NCBI GenBank assembly: GCA_018902385.1
Contig: JABSSW010000013.1
Location: 434,001-498,000, forward strand
Length of the DNA stretch: 64,000 nucleotides
Direction of reading: 5' to 3'
Source: Physcia stellaris
Taxonomy: Eukaryota > Ascomycota > Lecanoromycetes > Caliciales > Physciaceae
Positions 45,358 to 57,159 of the stretch are shown one piece after another; the stretch's first letter is position 1, and every line of letters starts with the position of its first letter. The position numbers and the translations under genes were made by a program. Under the pieces are notes generated by a model that saw only the letters and a program-made list of their open reading frames with translations, was not told the DNA's origin and made no database searches.

Positions 45358-46984
45358 ATGGGTGCCTTCTTTAATTCGTGGGCGCTATGGGAAAAGATGT
45401 GCTTCGTATGCAATTTACCAATCCGATCCTGCCAGCTTGAGCAGATGCTGACATTTTCAATGGCAGGTTCTAGCCCTGGGGATAGTAAGAAGCCACTGTT
45501 CGACCTGGCCCCTTCGTCTGATGCTAATCTGAATAGCTTGGTGTCACACTCCTCGGCTGTGCTAAGGTTGTCTATAATCACTGGAGGCTGCGAAAATACA
45601 CCAAGCTTGCCGCGATCAAAGAACAGCAGCGTCAGACCCTAGAGCATAGACCCAGCGTCAGAGCTCGCAAGGGCCGTGAGGTTCCATTCGGTGTACGGGC
45701 TATCGAGAGCGGTATAGAAGTAGATGGTGTCTGGATATCAAGATCGAACACGCCTAATGCGAGTGCGCCGGGAAGTCCTGCGCCGTCGATCATGCTTGAG
45801 CCGAGCTCCACGAAGCATGTTCATGCACCTGATCGAGCTTCGGTAGCACCTTACCAAGGAGCATTGGACCTACCGCAGCCTGTTCATGGTCATCCAGGAT
45901 CTCATCGAGGTCGAAATTCTACTACTCCGCAAGCCTCAGGGCCTTTCTTTGACCCACACTCTGAGTCTGACCGATTACCGAGGTCTTCTGCGGCATCCGA
46001 TAACATGTCTCGAGCACGACCAACCTACCAGCCTCGACGGTCGTCTGGCTTGAGATATAGCAACTCGCATGACAACTCAAGCGCTCTTGCTGCTCTAGAG
46101 GGAAGACGCATGGCACCAACGCCAGAGCTCTCGACACCACAAGGTAGATGATGACTCTCACTTTCCTTGAATTCAAGCGCGTCGGGGCGTATATGTTTGA
46201 AGAACATGAACTAATGCCTCTATGCCCAGGTGATGCAAGCAGGACGCGCTCTCGCCGCGGTTCCAGTTCCGGTTCAGGCTCGAACAGTAGCGAAGAGAGC
46301 TATGCTCCTCATCGGCCTGTAATGAACAGAGACTCATCAGCCATCTTATTTGACCCGACCTACTTGCCATCCGGGGCTCCACGGGCCTCAAATGTTGATC
46401 CGCTAAATTATCTTGCGAATCATAGGCGATCACATGCCGCGGAAGAAGGACAACTTCTTCCACGCACCCGACCCAACCAGAATTTTGGAAACGCTACACC
46501 AAATGCAAACATTGACCATAGATACTCAACAAGGGGCTATATGTCTGGTGATGACGGCAGTGATCCATTCGCAACCCCAGTTGGTACCCCGATAGGAACT
46601 GCCAGTTATATGGGAGAGCCTCCTTCATTCGCAAGTTTTGTTCAATCAAGCCCCTACCCCGAAAGTCGCGCGGAGACGTTTGATGACGGCGAGCCAACTT
46701 CCTCCGATCCCCACAACACCAGTAATGCTTTGCAACAGGGTGATGGGAATCGACAGCATCGTCAGTCGGAGGTGGTCCGTAAAATCAATTCTGGTTTTGA
46801 GATCCTCCGCCCTGGCAGCTTCAGTCGTCCACGACCACATGTGGCAGATTGGAATGAGAAAGCAGGTGTAAGTGATCACTACCGGGGCCAAGGGCCGGAG
46901 GGTTCCGACAAAAAGCGTTATTCGAAAAGACTGCAGAGGAAAAGAGCGGACTCGAAAGAATCTCGCTTCAAGGAGGAAGTTTGA
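45358..46984 (+). CDS. Fungal single-pass membrane protein of unknown function
   Basis: Exons 45358-45405, 45467-45484 (18 nt), 45537-46143 and 46230-46984; introns 61, 52 and 86 nt; 475 aa. The N-terminus reads MGAFFNSWALWEKMCF, then VLALGI from the 18-nt exon, then LGVTLLGCAKVVYNHWRLRK: one hydrophobic transmembrane segment (about residues 14-33) followed by a basic stop-transfer. Conserved blocks after it are GREVPFGVRAIESGIEVDGV and WISRSNTPNASAPGSPAPS. The remaining 350 residues are Ser/Pro/Arg-rich and end in a basic tail (KKRYSKRLQRKRADSK). I know this N-terminal pattern from uncharacterised filamentous-fungus proteins. The membrane segment exists only if the 18-nt exon is included. 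Confidence 0.85.
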
Positions 46985-47549
46985 ACAGGGGCGAATCCAC
47001 CGTCAAAACCAAAACTGTACAAGGTTCTACGACCATGTAATGTATTAGCGGCATGGAAAGGCGTTCGGAGGTGCATGGCATACGGATTGTTTAGACTTTG
47101 GTGTCACCACACAGGAAAGCGGCTGGCGGAAGCATGGCGTTTCTCTTGATCTGGGACTCGGTTTCCCCACAAAAGATCAAAGCACCAACTTTGCTTTCAG
47201 TGTTTTTTTCGCCAGGAGAACGTACGGGATGATTGCTCACTGTGTCTGCATGACCATTAGTCGTGATCACGTCACATTGCTAGAAAACAGATTTTTGCAA
47301 ACCATTCTTGCCTGCATGAAATACATTTCTGTACAGGTTCGATTTCGCTTTCCTTGTAGTTTCAGTATTGCTTCTCACAAATCGCACTCGATTCAGCCTC
47401 TAGCTTTCACATTTAGCTTAGCTCGTACATTCGAGGTCGCCCTGGTAGATCATCACGTGCACAATAAGTAACCCTAACGTACTTAGCTTGACTCGAAAAG
47501 ACGGACTCCAAACCCCAAGCAGTACGTCGTCAACAAACCTTTCGTAAAG
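46985..47549. other. Intergenic upstream of Prp31
   Basis: 565 bp between two plus-strand genes: 3' end of the membrane protein and promoter of Prp31. Only short ORFs. Confidence 0.45.
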
Positions 47550-49461
47550 ATGTCTACGCTTGCGGATGAACTCTTAAACGATTTCGAGGACTCCGGTTCA
47601 GAGAGGGAAAACGACCAGCCAAACGGCCATTTCCAGGACTCGGCCAGTCCCCCCTCTTTCGGTCTTGCCAATGGACATTCAAAAGTGAATGGGGATACAG
47701 TCGCGGCCGATGATGCAGGAGACGACGAGGATGAGGATGATGAGATGCTTGGGAATACTGGGTTGGAGGATGCTGAAGATGAGGAAGAAACGAAGGCAAA
47801 GGTTGAAAAGATGCAGCTCGGTGGTGTGAGCGATGTGCGGAACGTGGCAGGCCTCATGAAGACATTGGAGCCAGTATTAGAGGTATGAGTTCTTTCCTCT
47901 CCCCGTCGATCAAGTTCTTTGAGCTCAAGGTTTACATCGTTTGTGAACATAGCCCTGACGTTACCGTCGGAACCAGAAAATCGCCCATTACCAGGCTCTT
48001 CCACCGGAGAAACAAACCACCTTCGTTGGCTCAGTCGAGGACAATCCAGAATATCATCTTCTCACACAATCCAACACCTTATCGACTTCTATTGACAATG
48101 AGATCATCCTGGTCCACAAGTTCATACGAGACCACTATTCTACACGCTTCCCCGAACTCGAAACACTCGTCACGAATCCTCTCGACTATGCCAAAACCGT
48201 TGCCATCATCGGTGATGGACCTATGGACAACATCAAAGGGTTTGCTCAGTCTAGCAGTAATGCCGTCGGTACTCCTCTAAAAACCATCCTTGACGGCCCT
48301 ACCCTCATGGTTGTTACTGTCGAAGCAACTACCTCGCGCGGCCGCTCCCTCTCCCCCAAAGAACTCCAAACTGTCCTCTCGGCCTGCACCATGACGCTCT
48401 CCCTTGACCGCGCCAAAAGCATATTAACAACCTATGTTCAATCACGCATGACGCTCTTCGCCCCAAATCTGACCTCCCTTATCGGCTCCCTCACGGCGGC
48501 CCAACTCCTCAACTTCGCCGGCGGCCTCACCGCCCTTGCCAAAACCCCGGCTTGCAATCTACCTCCGCTGGGCTCGAAGAAACAATCTCAAACTGGATTC
48601 GCCACAAACGTCGGCGTCCGCCAGCAAGGCTTCCTCTACCACTCCCCGATCATAAAAGGCATCCCACCGGACCTAAAACGCCAAGCCATGCGCATCGTCG
48701 CCGCAAAAGTTGTGCTCGCCGCCCGTGTCGACAGGGTGCATTCCTCGCCCGACGGCTCCTCAGGCGAAGCCCTCAAAGCAGACTGCCTCTCCCGGCTCGA
48801 AAAGCTAACCGAGCCCCCGCCCAACAAAGGCCCCCGCGCCCTCCCCGCACCAGACGACAAACCATCCCGCAAACGCGGCGGCCGACGAGCGCGCAAGGCA
48901 AAGGAAGCAACAGCCATGACCGACCTCCGCAAAGCGCAAAACCGAATGGCCTTCGGCAAAGAAGAAAAGGAGGTCGGCTACGGCACCGGCGAGGGCACAA
49001 AGGGGCTCGGCATGATCGGCGCCTCCGACGACGGCCGCATCCGCGCCCAGAAAATCGATCAGCGCACCAAAGCCAAGCTGAGCAAAAATAACAAGGGGTG
49101 GGGCACCGCGACGCCCTTCGGGGGCACAGCGAGCAGTCTCCGGGGCTTTGGACAAGGGGCGGGGAACTCGACTGTGCTCGGCGGCCACGGGTTGAGGAGT
49201 GCGGGCGTGGGCGGGACGGCCAGCTCGGTGGCGTTTACGCCGGTGCAGGGGCTGGAGCTTGTGGATCCGAAGCGGCAGGCGGAGTTGAAGCGGAAGCGGG
49301 ACGAGGAGCAGGATCGGTGGTTCAAGGGCGGGACTTTTACGCAGGTTGGTGGGACGCAGAGTAAGGTCACGACGACGGCGGCGGATAAGGATGGGTTCAA
49401 GGTGCCTGCTTTGCCGGTGGGGAAGATGGCGCCGCCGCCGGTGCCGGGGAAGAAGGTTTGA
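47550..49461 (+). CDS. PRP31: U4/U6 snRNP-associated splicing factor Prp31
   Basis: Exon 1 is 47550-47882, exon 2 is 47977-49461; intron 94 nt with branch CCTGACG; 605 aa. The acidic N-terminus (MSTLADELLNDFEDSGSE) is followed by the coiled NOSIC region (LE joined to KIAHYQALPPEKQTTF, LVHKFIRDHYSTRFPELETL). The Nop domain follows: NPLDYAKTVAIIGDGPMDNI, ACTMTLSLDRAKSILTTYVQ, LIGSLTAAQLLNFAGGLTAL and GFLYHSPIIKGIPPDLKRQA. The C-terminal Prp31 domain has RKRGGRRARKAKEATAMTDL and RMAFGKEEKEVGYGTGEGTK. Prp31 binds the 15.5K-U4 snRNA complex and is needed to form the U4/U6.U5 tri-snRNP in the nucleus. Codon use in the second half is markedly GC-richer than in the first. Confidence 0.96.
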
Positions 49462-49856
49462 AGGCTGTTTGGATGGTTGGGGGCAATTGCAGTAAGGTGC
49501 TAGGAGTCTGGGAAGGGATGGCAGAGATATCCATTGCTAGGGCTTGCATGGCATGATACAGGTATTTTGTACGGCTGCATGCTGCATACTAGGTCGAAAC
49601 TCCAAATGAATGCAGAAACAAAATCAAAAAATTCAAGTATTGTCTTTGCGGCTTTCATACAGTGTCCCACTCGACCATCAATCACTGTACAGTGTCTCCG
49701 TGTGCTATGACTAGCTATAGTTTCATATACGTACACCTTCGACGATCCAAAAGAAGAAAAGCTCAAGCCCAAACGAGAATAAGGTGGCTCGCTTTGAACG
49801 TTCCAAACGCCATCGCTGATGCAAACCATGCAATCGTCAAAGAACAAATGAAACGC
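49462..49856. other. Convergent intergenic region
   Basis: 395 bp between the stop codons of Prp31 (+) and Sld3 (-). Nothing else seen. Confidence 0.45.
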
Positions 49857-52756
49857 TCATGCAAGTTCGTCAACATAATCGTCCCAGCCCAGTGTCTCAA
49901 ACAGCGATTTAGACGACTCTTCTTCAAGTACGGGCGGAGAGGAAGGAATTGTCGTTGGTAACACATCTACCCTTATATCAGGTTCGACACCTAAAGGTGG
50001 AGGTGCATCGGTAGAGTCCGAAGTTCCGCCTTTCTCAGGTACATCGTTGTGAGGGGTATCCTGAATCCCAGCACCAAAATTCTCTGCGTCAAGATGTTTG
50101 GAAAGGCTTGGCTGTGCAGCGTATGGGCTCGCAAGTAGCGAATTCTGTGAGATCGTGGCGGGAGATCGTCTTGGCTTTGACGGCGTGAGGAAGACTGAGC
50201 TAGGCCTATCGCTGAGTCCTGCACCTAAAGAAGTCTTGCTCTGCTTTGAGGGACCTCTTGTTGGTGTTTGCTCGATGGTTGTCTGGAGATAAGGCCTCGG
50301 TAGCTTCGGTTCGTTGTCTTGTACAGATAATGCAGGATACCTCTGGACCGACGAAGGCACCCGAGAAATACTCGAGGGAGGTATTTCGTCAGGTTCATTA
50401 GTGACTGTGGGATTGGCGGCCGGTAGGCGTGGAAGTCCGCCAAATACGTCTTTTGTTCGATTGCCCCTTGGTGTAGCTGTTACTTGAACGCCTTGAGCGA
50501 ACAGGCTTCGTACTGGGTTCTTTGATTCTAGATTGGATCAGCAAATTGCTTCAAACTCGAATGGAATGTTGTTTACTTCTAGAGTTTGACCCAGCAGCCC
50601 GCTTTTCTGCTGCCTCGACGAGTTCTTTGACTGCCATCCGTGGATTAGGCTTCTTCAACGCTGCAATTGCCCCTTGAAGCTCTCGTTCTATGGCGGCTTT
50701 CTTCTTGAGCTTCACTTCGGTTGACTGTGAAACAGCTCTCAAATCCACTTCTCGCTGACTGTAGCGTTGGGACTTTTGCAATGCTACCCTATTCAACGGG
50801 ATCGTCGAAAGTGAGGTATCGCTGACCTCGCGCTTCAATCCTGGCAGAGCGGAGTCTGTGGCAGATCTGGATAGAGCAGGTGCATGGCTCCGTGAGGTCT
50901 TCTCCTCGGTTAGCACACGTTCAAGAGTACGGCGGGGCTTTCTCTGAGGGGGAGCCTGGGTCGATGTTTCGGATTTTTGACCGAGACGAGACGCGCTTGT
51001 AGCTTTCCCCAGAGGAGGCCGCCCCGGGGATGGCGCCTTCGGTCCTCCAAGCTTCTGGCAGAGCATTTTCGTCACATCTGGTAATCGTGCACCATAGCTG
51101 CTCATATTAGCCTCTTGGTGTACAATTTGATAGAATTTACCTACAAGGGAAGTACAACATCCACACAGAAGCTCTTCAGATGATCGGCGTTTTCTATTGC
51201 TCTCACTTTGGAGTGGCTATCATCTGCTAAAGGCTTGCCGTCTTCATTTCTCATTGAGTGCCATATGCTCAACCTGTCGACCAGTATATCAAGCAATGTC
51301 GCAAGGTCTAGTGGCCTTTCAGTCTTTCTCTTTTCGTTTGTGTGTCGGACCTATTGTCCACAGTCTCATTCACATGATCGACACTAGAACTTGGTTGCGG
51401 AACCGTCGACTCAAGCGCCATGGTTTCAAGTATGAGAATAATCTGTATTTGCGTCTCTCTCGCCCGTTGCTCCAGCAGAGCCGAATTAATTTCCTCTTGG
51501 CCAGTGTTTGGTGAGCCCGACTCCGGGCTTGCGTCATGTCTACTCATCCACCATCGAGCAATATTTGCTTGTTCCCGGGATAAAGCCCGTCCTTGCCTAC
51601 CTTGTCTTTCTTTGCTTTTCGGCCTTTCTTTTCGAGGCTAGCAACAACGGTCACGATGTCGTCCTCTGAGACAGTCCCGGCAGGCAAAGTACTTAGTATC
51701 CCCGGTAGCGCATCTTTGTACTTTTTGTCCATAAGGGCAAGCGTTAGGATACTAGACCTCAAGTAATGAATTAGAGCTGAAACGCTTTCCCGTGAAGTCT
51801 CAGCGTTGGAGGCGGCGGCTCGAGCACGAGAAAGTGGTCCTTTCGCGAAGTAGGCCAGGGACGATCTTGACAGGTACAACGCCTCCTGATATTGTGCCCG
51901 AATCGTAGCCAGAGCTTCAAATGGATTAGGTAGAGTAGGCTGAAAGCTTTCTTCTTCGATTTCATCAGCCCGTACGCTTACTCCTGGATCTTGCGACGCA
52001 TCGCCGGACGGAGGCTGTTCAATGCTGATCATCGACGGGGCTGGTAGCGACTTAGGGACATTCATACTAAGCCGCACAGCACCATTGCTCCCGAGGTCGG
52101 TTTTGCTCTTCATGTTCTGGACTCCTCCGACTGTTACAGGACGCCACCAGTCGGACTCTCGTCTGTTGTCTTGTTGAACACATCGTTGCTTAGCTGCACT
52201 TGGGAGATCCTGAGATGAGATATAGAGCTTCTCCAGAGCCTCGAGAGTCACCCAACTGGCGAGTCTACACAAGGCATAAAGCCCGGCGTCGACCCTTTCG
52301 ACAGCGAACAGCGTTGCATTGTTGGTACTCGAAGATGCAATCAAAAGCGGCTGGTCCACAGAGTTGCTCTGCAGATTCGCCTCCAGCGAAGCCACACGAG
52401 CAGTGAAAATCTGGGTTCCAGCAACTCCGTTTTCTCTTCCATTAAGATCAAGGTAGGATAAAGGCAAGCATGATCGCGAGGTCAGAAGCTTTGGCACGAG
52501 TTTGTTGGCTTTCGTTGACGGGTCATTTGAAAGCCTCTGTGTGGTTTGAATTAGTATAGAGCTGTCTAGGTGGATAGATTGTAAGGACCTTGATCGTGAA
52601 GATCTCTCCAATTCCATGTCGGCTCTGCTGGTCGATTTCAACATGCTTTCGCTTTCGGATTTTCGCGTTTGCGTTGTCTGCGAAGCCATTGGCCGTGATT
52701 TTACATAGCCGCTGTGAGTCTTGGAGAGGAGGCTCCAGCCAGCTCCCACTCGACAT
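49857..52756 (-). CDS. SLD3: DNA replication initiation factor Sld3, two frame breaks
   Basis: Exons 52756-52589, 52536-51145, 51097-50577 and 50527-49857; introns 52, 47 and 49 nt. Restoring one base at TTT 51564-51566 and one at TTT 51317-51319 gives exactly 917 aa. Conserved Sld3-domain pieces are CLPLSYLDLNGRENG, LYALCRLASWVTLEALEKLY, NPFEALATIRAQYQEALYLS, SALIHYLRSSILTLALMDKK, NIARWWMSRHD, LLEQRARETQIQIILILETM, LDLATLLDILVDRLSIWHSM and VVLPF joined to YGARLPDVTKMLCQKLGGP. The disordered C-terminus ends in LFETLGWDDYVDELA. Sld3 recruits Cdc45 to loaded MCM helicase and is activated by CDK phosphorylation (yeast knowledge). Frame breaks fall inside the conserved domain of a normally essential gene. 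Intron 1 uses a weak GTCCTT donor, but phase and homology (IFTIK joined to RLSNDP) support it. Confidence 0.85.
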
Positions 52757-53274
52757 CACAGTGAGCACCTGCCATATAGATAGGTGCGACAATACATTGC
52801 ACGGGGAGTTGACTCGTTCCTTCTACCAAAGACGCGAGCGAGGCGAGATCGCGTAGATTTAGGTTCAGCCCGGAGAAACTATTTGCCGACCCCTCATCAA
52901 ATTCATCCAATCGGCTCCCTCTTCCCAAACCCTCAACTCGCCATATATCTAGGTATGTAGGTAGTAGGTAGTAGGTTGCCCAGGTAGGTGCTTCTCGATC
53001 TCTTAGCTTATGACTTGATACCCTCTACAAATTCCGGAATGAAGTCATAGCCTTCCAGCTACGTCAAAGCAGTGTTCAAGAGCATTGACCAATGAACGAT
53101 GGTGCTAAAGCGGACATAGCCTTGCTGCCTACTCGAGGATTCGTCTCTCCTCGAAGACTTCGTCGTCTCCCTACTATCGTAGACTTTCCATTCATCCCGT
53201 CTAAAGAAAAATCAACTCTCACTTTGGGCTGTCTCTCCACGAATATTCCTTGTTAATTAGTAAACTCAATCGCA
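52757..53274. promoter_or_regulatory. Divergent promoter region (Sld3 and 2EXR-like gene)
   Basis: 518 bp between divergent starts. It contains a short TAGG(TAG)-type repeat at 52950-52989 and otherwise nothing recognised. Confidence 0.45.
52950..52989. repeat. Short TAGG/TAG-type microsatellite
   Basis: A run of taggtatgtaggtagtaggt followed by agtaggttgcccaggtaggt shows repeated AGGTA/TAGG units with interruptions. It lies about 200 bp upstream of Sld3. Confidence 0.6.
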
Positions 53275-54758
53275 ATGGCTGCTGTCAAGTCCTGTCCATT
53301 GCTTGACCTTCCCCGTGAAATCAGAGATCAGATAATTGGAGAAGTCCTTTTTCCTGGCGAGAAACAACCAAAAGATCTCACACAGAATATTCGTGGCACA
53401 GCTTCGACAGTTGTTCGTCAGATCCATCCCTATGACACGGACAGAAGCAAAAAGCCTCGTTTCGACATCAATGTCATAACCACTTGCAGCCAACTGCAGC
53501 ATGAGGCAGAAGATATACTCTACGGATCATCTTCCTGGAACCTCATGTATCAAGATTGGTGGGACGATGAAAAAGTGTCTTATGAGTTCTTTGAGAAGCT
53601 GCCAAGGAGACTACGGAGATTGATTCAAAGAGTTGAACGGAAATGCTACTCTGCACCCTATCATGCAAAGATCTCACTATGGGATTGGAAGGCCTTCATG
53701 ACCTTCCTGGCAAGGGAGTGTCCAAACCTACACTCTTTGCGTCTATGGGGCCCTGGCGACAAGAATGAAGGTCCTCCCTGGGTAGAAACCTGTAACAGAG
53801 ACGAGGATTGGGTGCAGGCAATCCTCCAGATCAAGTCGTTAATTCATTTCGAGATCCCAGTGATCCCTGGTGGTAACATATATAATTATCCGAAATTTAG
53901 TGATGATTTTCTCCCATGGCTAAAAACAAGCTTAACCAAAGCTCAAAAACCTCAATCTCACGAACCTCAAACTGCCATACCATACGACATCAACGCACCA
54001 TTTCCCTTCCTACGACTAGACCGAAGCATTCGTGACCGAATTTACAGGCACACCTTGCTCCCGCCAAACAAACGCCTGCACCCTTACCTAAAATCATGGT
54101 ACGACCTCACAACCCGCAACGCCATCCCCCTCTTCCTCACCAACAAACAAATCCACACGGAATCCCAACACATCCTTTACAGCACCGCAATTTTCACCTC
54201 CCCCTCCCTCGCCAAATACGACCGCCGCCTCTCCCGCTTCCTGGGCGGCAAAACCCGCCCACCCGGCTCCGGCCTGCACCCACACCTCCTAGTCAAGATC
54301 AAAACCTCTCCTTCGGATGGAGCAGAGTAGGCCAGTACCTCTTCTTCAACATCATCGGCCAACGCATGCAAATCGAGTACCTCGAATTCGTGCTCCCGGA
54401 GCGAGGCGTCGACTACATCAACGAGGAATGGCGCGAGCGATCGGTCAATCCGAAGGCGCTATGGAGAGCGGGGTACGCGAATGATTTCACGATGCAGACG
54501 TATGCGCGCATCCCGAAACTGGTGATTAGCACGCCGCCTGGGAAGGATCTGGATCCCGAGTGTAGGGAGTGGTGGACTCGCGGGTTGAGGGAGGAATTGT
54601 TGTATCCGAGTGGGGATCCGAAGCTGGCGTGGTTGCATAATAGGGCTGAGAGGATGCTGCTCAGGGGTTCCGGGCAGGGTGCTGCTGCTGGTGATGGGAA
54701 TGGGGATGCGGCTCGGGGGTATTCGCGGGAGGACGTATCCACGGATGAGAGCGAGTAG
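53275..54758 (+). CDS. 2EXR/F-box-like fungal protein, one frame break
   Basis: No introns. The open frame from 53275 ends early at 54330, but adding one base to AAAA 54301-54304 joins LHPHLLVKIK to NLSFGWSRVGQYLFFNIIGQ and yields 494 aa ending at 54758. The N-terminus LLDLPREIRDQIIGEVLFPG and an internal copy FPFLRLDRSIRDRIYRHTLL (about residue 240) both look like the LPxEIRxxIY element of fungal 2EXR/F-box-like proteins; each is followed by a region naming parent nodes of small structures (CSQLQHEAEDILYGSSSW; TNKQIHTESQHILYSTAIF). So the protein seems to hold two tandem units. These families are very common in filamentous fungi; a protein-interaction role is assumed, not shown. Confidence 0.75.
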
Positions 54759-55549
54759 GATGATGAGTCGTTGTCGGACTGATCACAAGCCTCGAGGGTT
54801 CTGGAATTTTTGGAGCGGTTTTGGATGGATTATGGTTTGGAATTTCTGTGAGTTTGCAGACTAGGGTAACTCAATAAAATAGACGAAGAAAAATTGGTAA
54901 TTGTGGGTCAGGACCTCACTTAAACTCGGGGCGCCCCTTTATACGAGCATTTGGAAGGTTTTCAATGGGATTGCCGGATCCTGCTGGGAGATATTCTCAG
55001 GTTGTGGATACGCCGATTGTCTTGTACCCTAGCCCCTTAGATACTCTCAAAGAATTAGCCACTTACTCGACAAGCAATAGCTGATAATCTCTCGATGGAG
55101 ATCGGAAGATGTGCGAAGTTGAGATACTGAGAAGATTCAAAATTTGAAGCTGCATCATATCTGGTATCAACGGAAGGGACAGATTCTCCCACAATGATAA
55201 TGTTGGGCCGCAAGAAAGGCTCATAATCGTGAACAATAGCATTAGATTCGCATCTCGTCTCAAATTTGCTATCAAAGCCCACAATCTAACCATCACTGCA
55301 TTCCAAGAGCCGTGTGCAACCAGCGAGCAATAGTAAAAAAGGCCAAAGCCGTGACCGAAAGCCCAACCAGCTACATATACCACCCGCAGCAGAAAATGGC
55401 CGGTGCATAGCCAGCCAGGCAGTCAAATCCATCCCCACCTGTTTTCCCAAATCCATGCAAACTCACAAGCTTCCCCCTCTTTGAAAAGCATTCCCGGCTC
55501 TTTGAGATGAGCCCAGCCCCAACAAGTAGCAGATTCCTACGATACCGAT
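54759..55549. other. Convergent intergenic region
   Basis: About 790 bp between 3' ends of the 2EXR-like gene and the C2H2 gene. Short ORFs only; none recognised. Confidence 0.45.
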
Positions 55550-56748
55550 TCATTGCACCATCTCACTGGCAACATGAGCCAACGCGTCCAAGCCCGGACT
55601 GTCTCCCTCGCCATCAACCTCGCTCCGGCCGCTGATGCTCGGCATCCGCCCGTTCAGGCTGGGCTTGACGTCCTGCATCAGGTCCGGCAGCTGCAGCGCG
55701 CCGTTCGAGAGCTCGAGCCTGCTGCTATCGCCGTTGAACTCCAGCATCGGGGCTTCGGGCGCCAGCTTGCCCCCTCCTCGGCTGCAAGGTCGGCGGAGCT
55801 GGAAGTGGCCGGTTTGGAAGCCGTTTTGCGCGAGCGGGACGCAGCGGCCGGTTTCGGCGCGGTAGGGTCCGAAGGGGAAGAAGTCTGAGGGTCGGATTTG
55901 GAGTTTTTGTGCGTGCGTTCGTGCTGCTTCATGTTGTCCTTTCTCGTGAAGGCTTTGTTGCAGGTCGGGCAGTGGATGTTCTTCTCGCCCGTGTGTTTCT
56001 TGCCGTGGCGCGCCGCGTGGCCGGACGTGGTGAATGTGTCGTTGCACGAGTACCGCGCTGCGTGCGGGCAGGGGTATTTCTTCTTGACCCCTTTCGCTGT
56101 TGCTGAGGTCGGGGTGGTGGCGGTGCCTTTGTCGGCCTTTGTGGATGGTGATGTGGTTGATGCTGGCGCGCCGGCTGAAGGTGGCAAAGGCGCTTGTGGG
56201 GACAATGTGAGCGCCGGGTCGGTGTTCCGATACTGGGTCTGGGTGTTGATGGGATCTAAATTCGGACCGTTTCGGAGAGCGCTGGTGTTGAGGAAGGCTT
56301 CTTCGATCTCGCGGTCGTTCATTCGATGTGAGGCCATCTGGTAGTAAGGTTGAGGAGCGGGCTCCTGCGTTGACGGCATGGCGGGGTAATGATGGTGGCC
56401 GTCATTTGGTCGTACAAAGTTGGAATAATATGGAGAGACATTCTTCTGCTGCTCCAGGGGATCAAATTGGTAGCTGGGGGTCATTGGTGATGGCGTTGTT
56501 TGGGTGCCGTTGGAAGATATCGAGCTTACTCGGACTAGTGGTGGAGTGCTTGGCGAATTCTCGGGAGAGGTCGAACAGCTTGAGGTTGTTCGAGCAAAGA
56601 AGCGCGTTTTTGGAAGCGTGGGTAAGACTGTGTGAGACGCACGATGGATGTGGTTGAAATGTTTTGATGGAAGTTGGTGAAGCGGTTTCGCGGTTGGCTC
56701 GTCATTCAGTAGCGACACTTTCCGCCCGGATGAATTTTCGCCGTACAT
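55550..56748 (-). CDS. C2H2 zinc-finger transcription factor, one frame break
   Basis: A single exon is modelled from ATG 56748; the frame is open to 56823 (GTG), so an upstream exon is possible. Adding one base to CCCCC 55770-55774 joins SSADLAAEEG to GKLAPEAPMLEFNGDSSRLE and gives 399 aa ending SGRSEVDGEGDSPGLDALAH... at 55550. The two adjacent fingers near residues 230-290 are KYPCPHAARYSCNDTFTTSG..HAARHGKKH and IHCPTCNKAFTRKDNMKQH. The first has an enlarged C-x7-C-x12-H-x3-H spacing, the second a standard C-x2-C-x12-H-x3-H. The rest is Ser/Thr/Pro-rich with ENSPSTPPLVRVSSISS, typical of stress or developmental regulators. The finger pair recalls the FlbC-type class, but I cannot name an orthologue. 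It acts in the nucleus. Confidence 0.78.
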
Positions 56749-57159
56749 CTTGAGCTGGCGGCACCGTCCTTTTTCGCTGAACACCGTTCGACCTTCACCT
56801 TCAACACAGCTAACCGTCTTCACAGAGCTTGAGTCGATGCCAAAAACTGATGGATATTGAGGGCTTCACCGTGACCGAACGATGGGTCGACTGCAACAAG
56901 CCGACGTGTGATCACACGACAGAGCAAAAATGGAGAGACAATCAGAATATTATCCAAGACGGGGTAACTGGCCGATAGGACGATGAAAAGAAAGCGAGAG
57001 AGAGAAGCGAGTAGTGGGTGGGTTCTACTGGTCTTATGAAGGCGGAAGAAGTACTCCGGGAAGGGGACTTGTCTGATCAGGGTCTATAAAATGTCATCAA
57101 GCGTAGAGAGCGGGCGCGCATATCATGGGCCATCGGTTCAAGCGGATTCAGGGAGTCAA

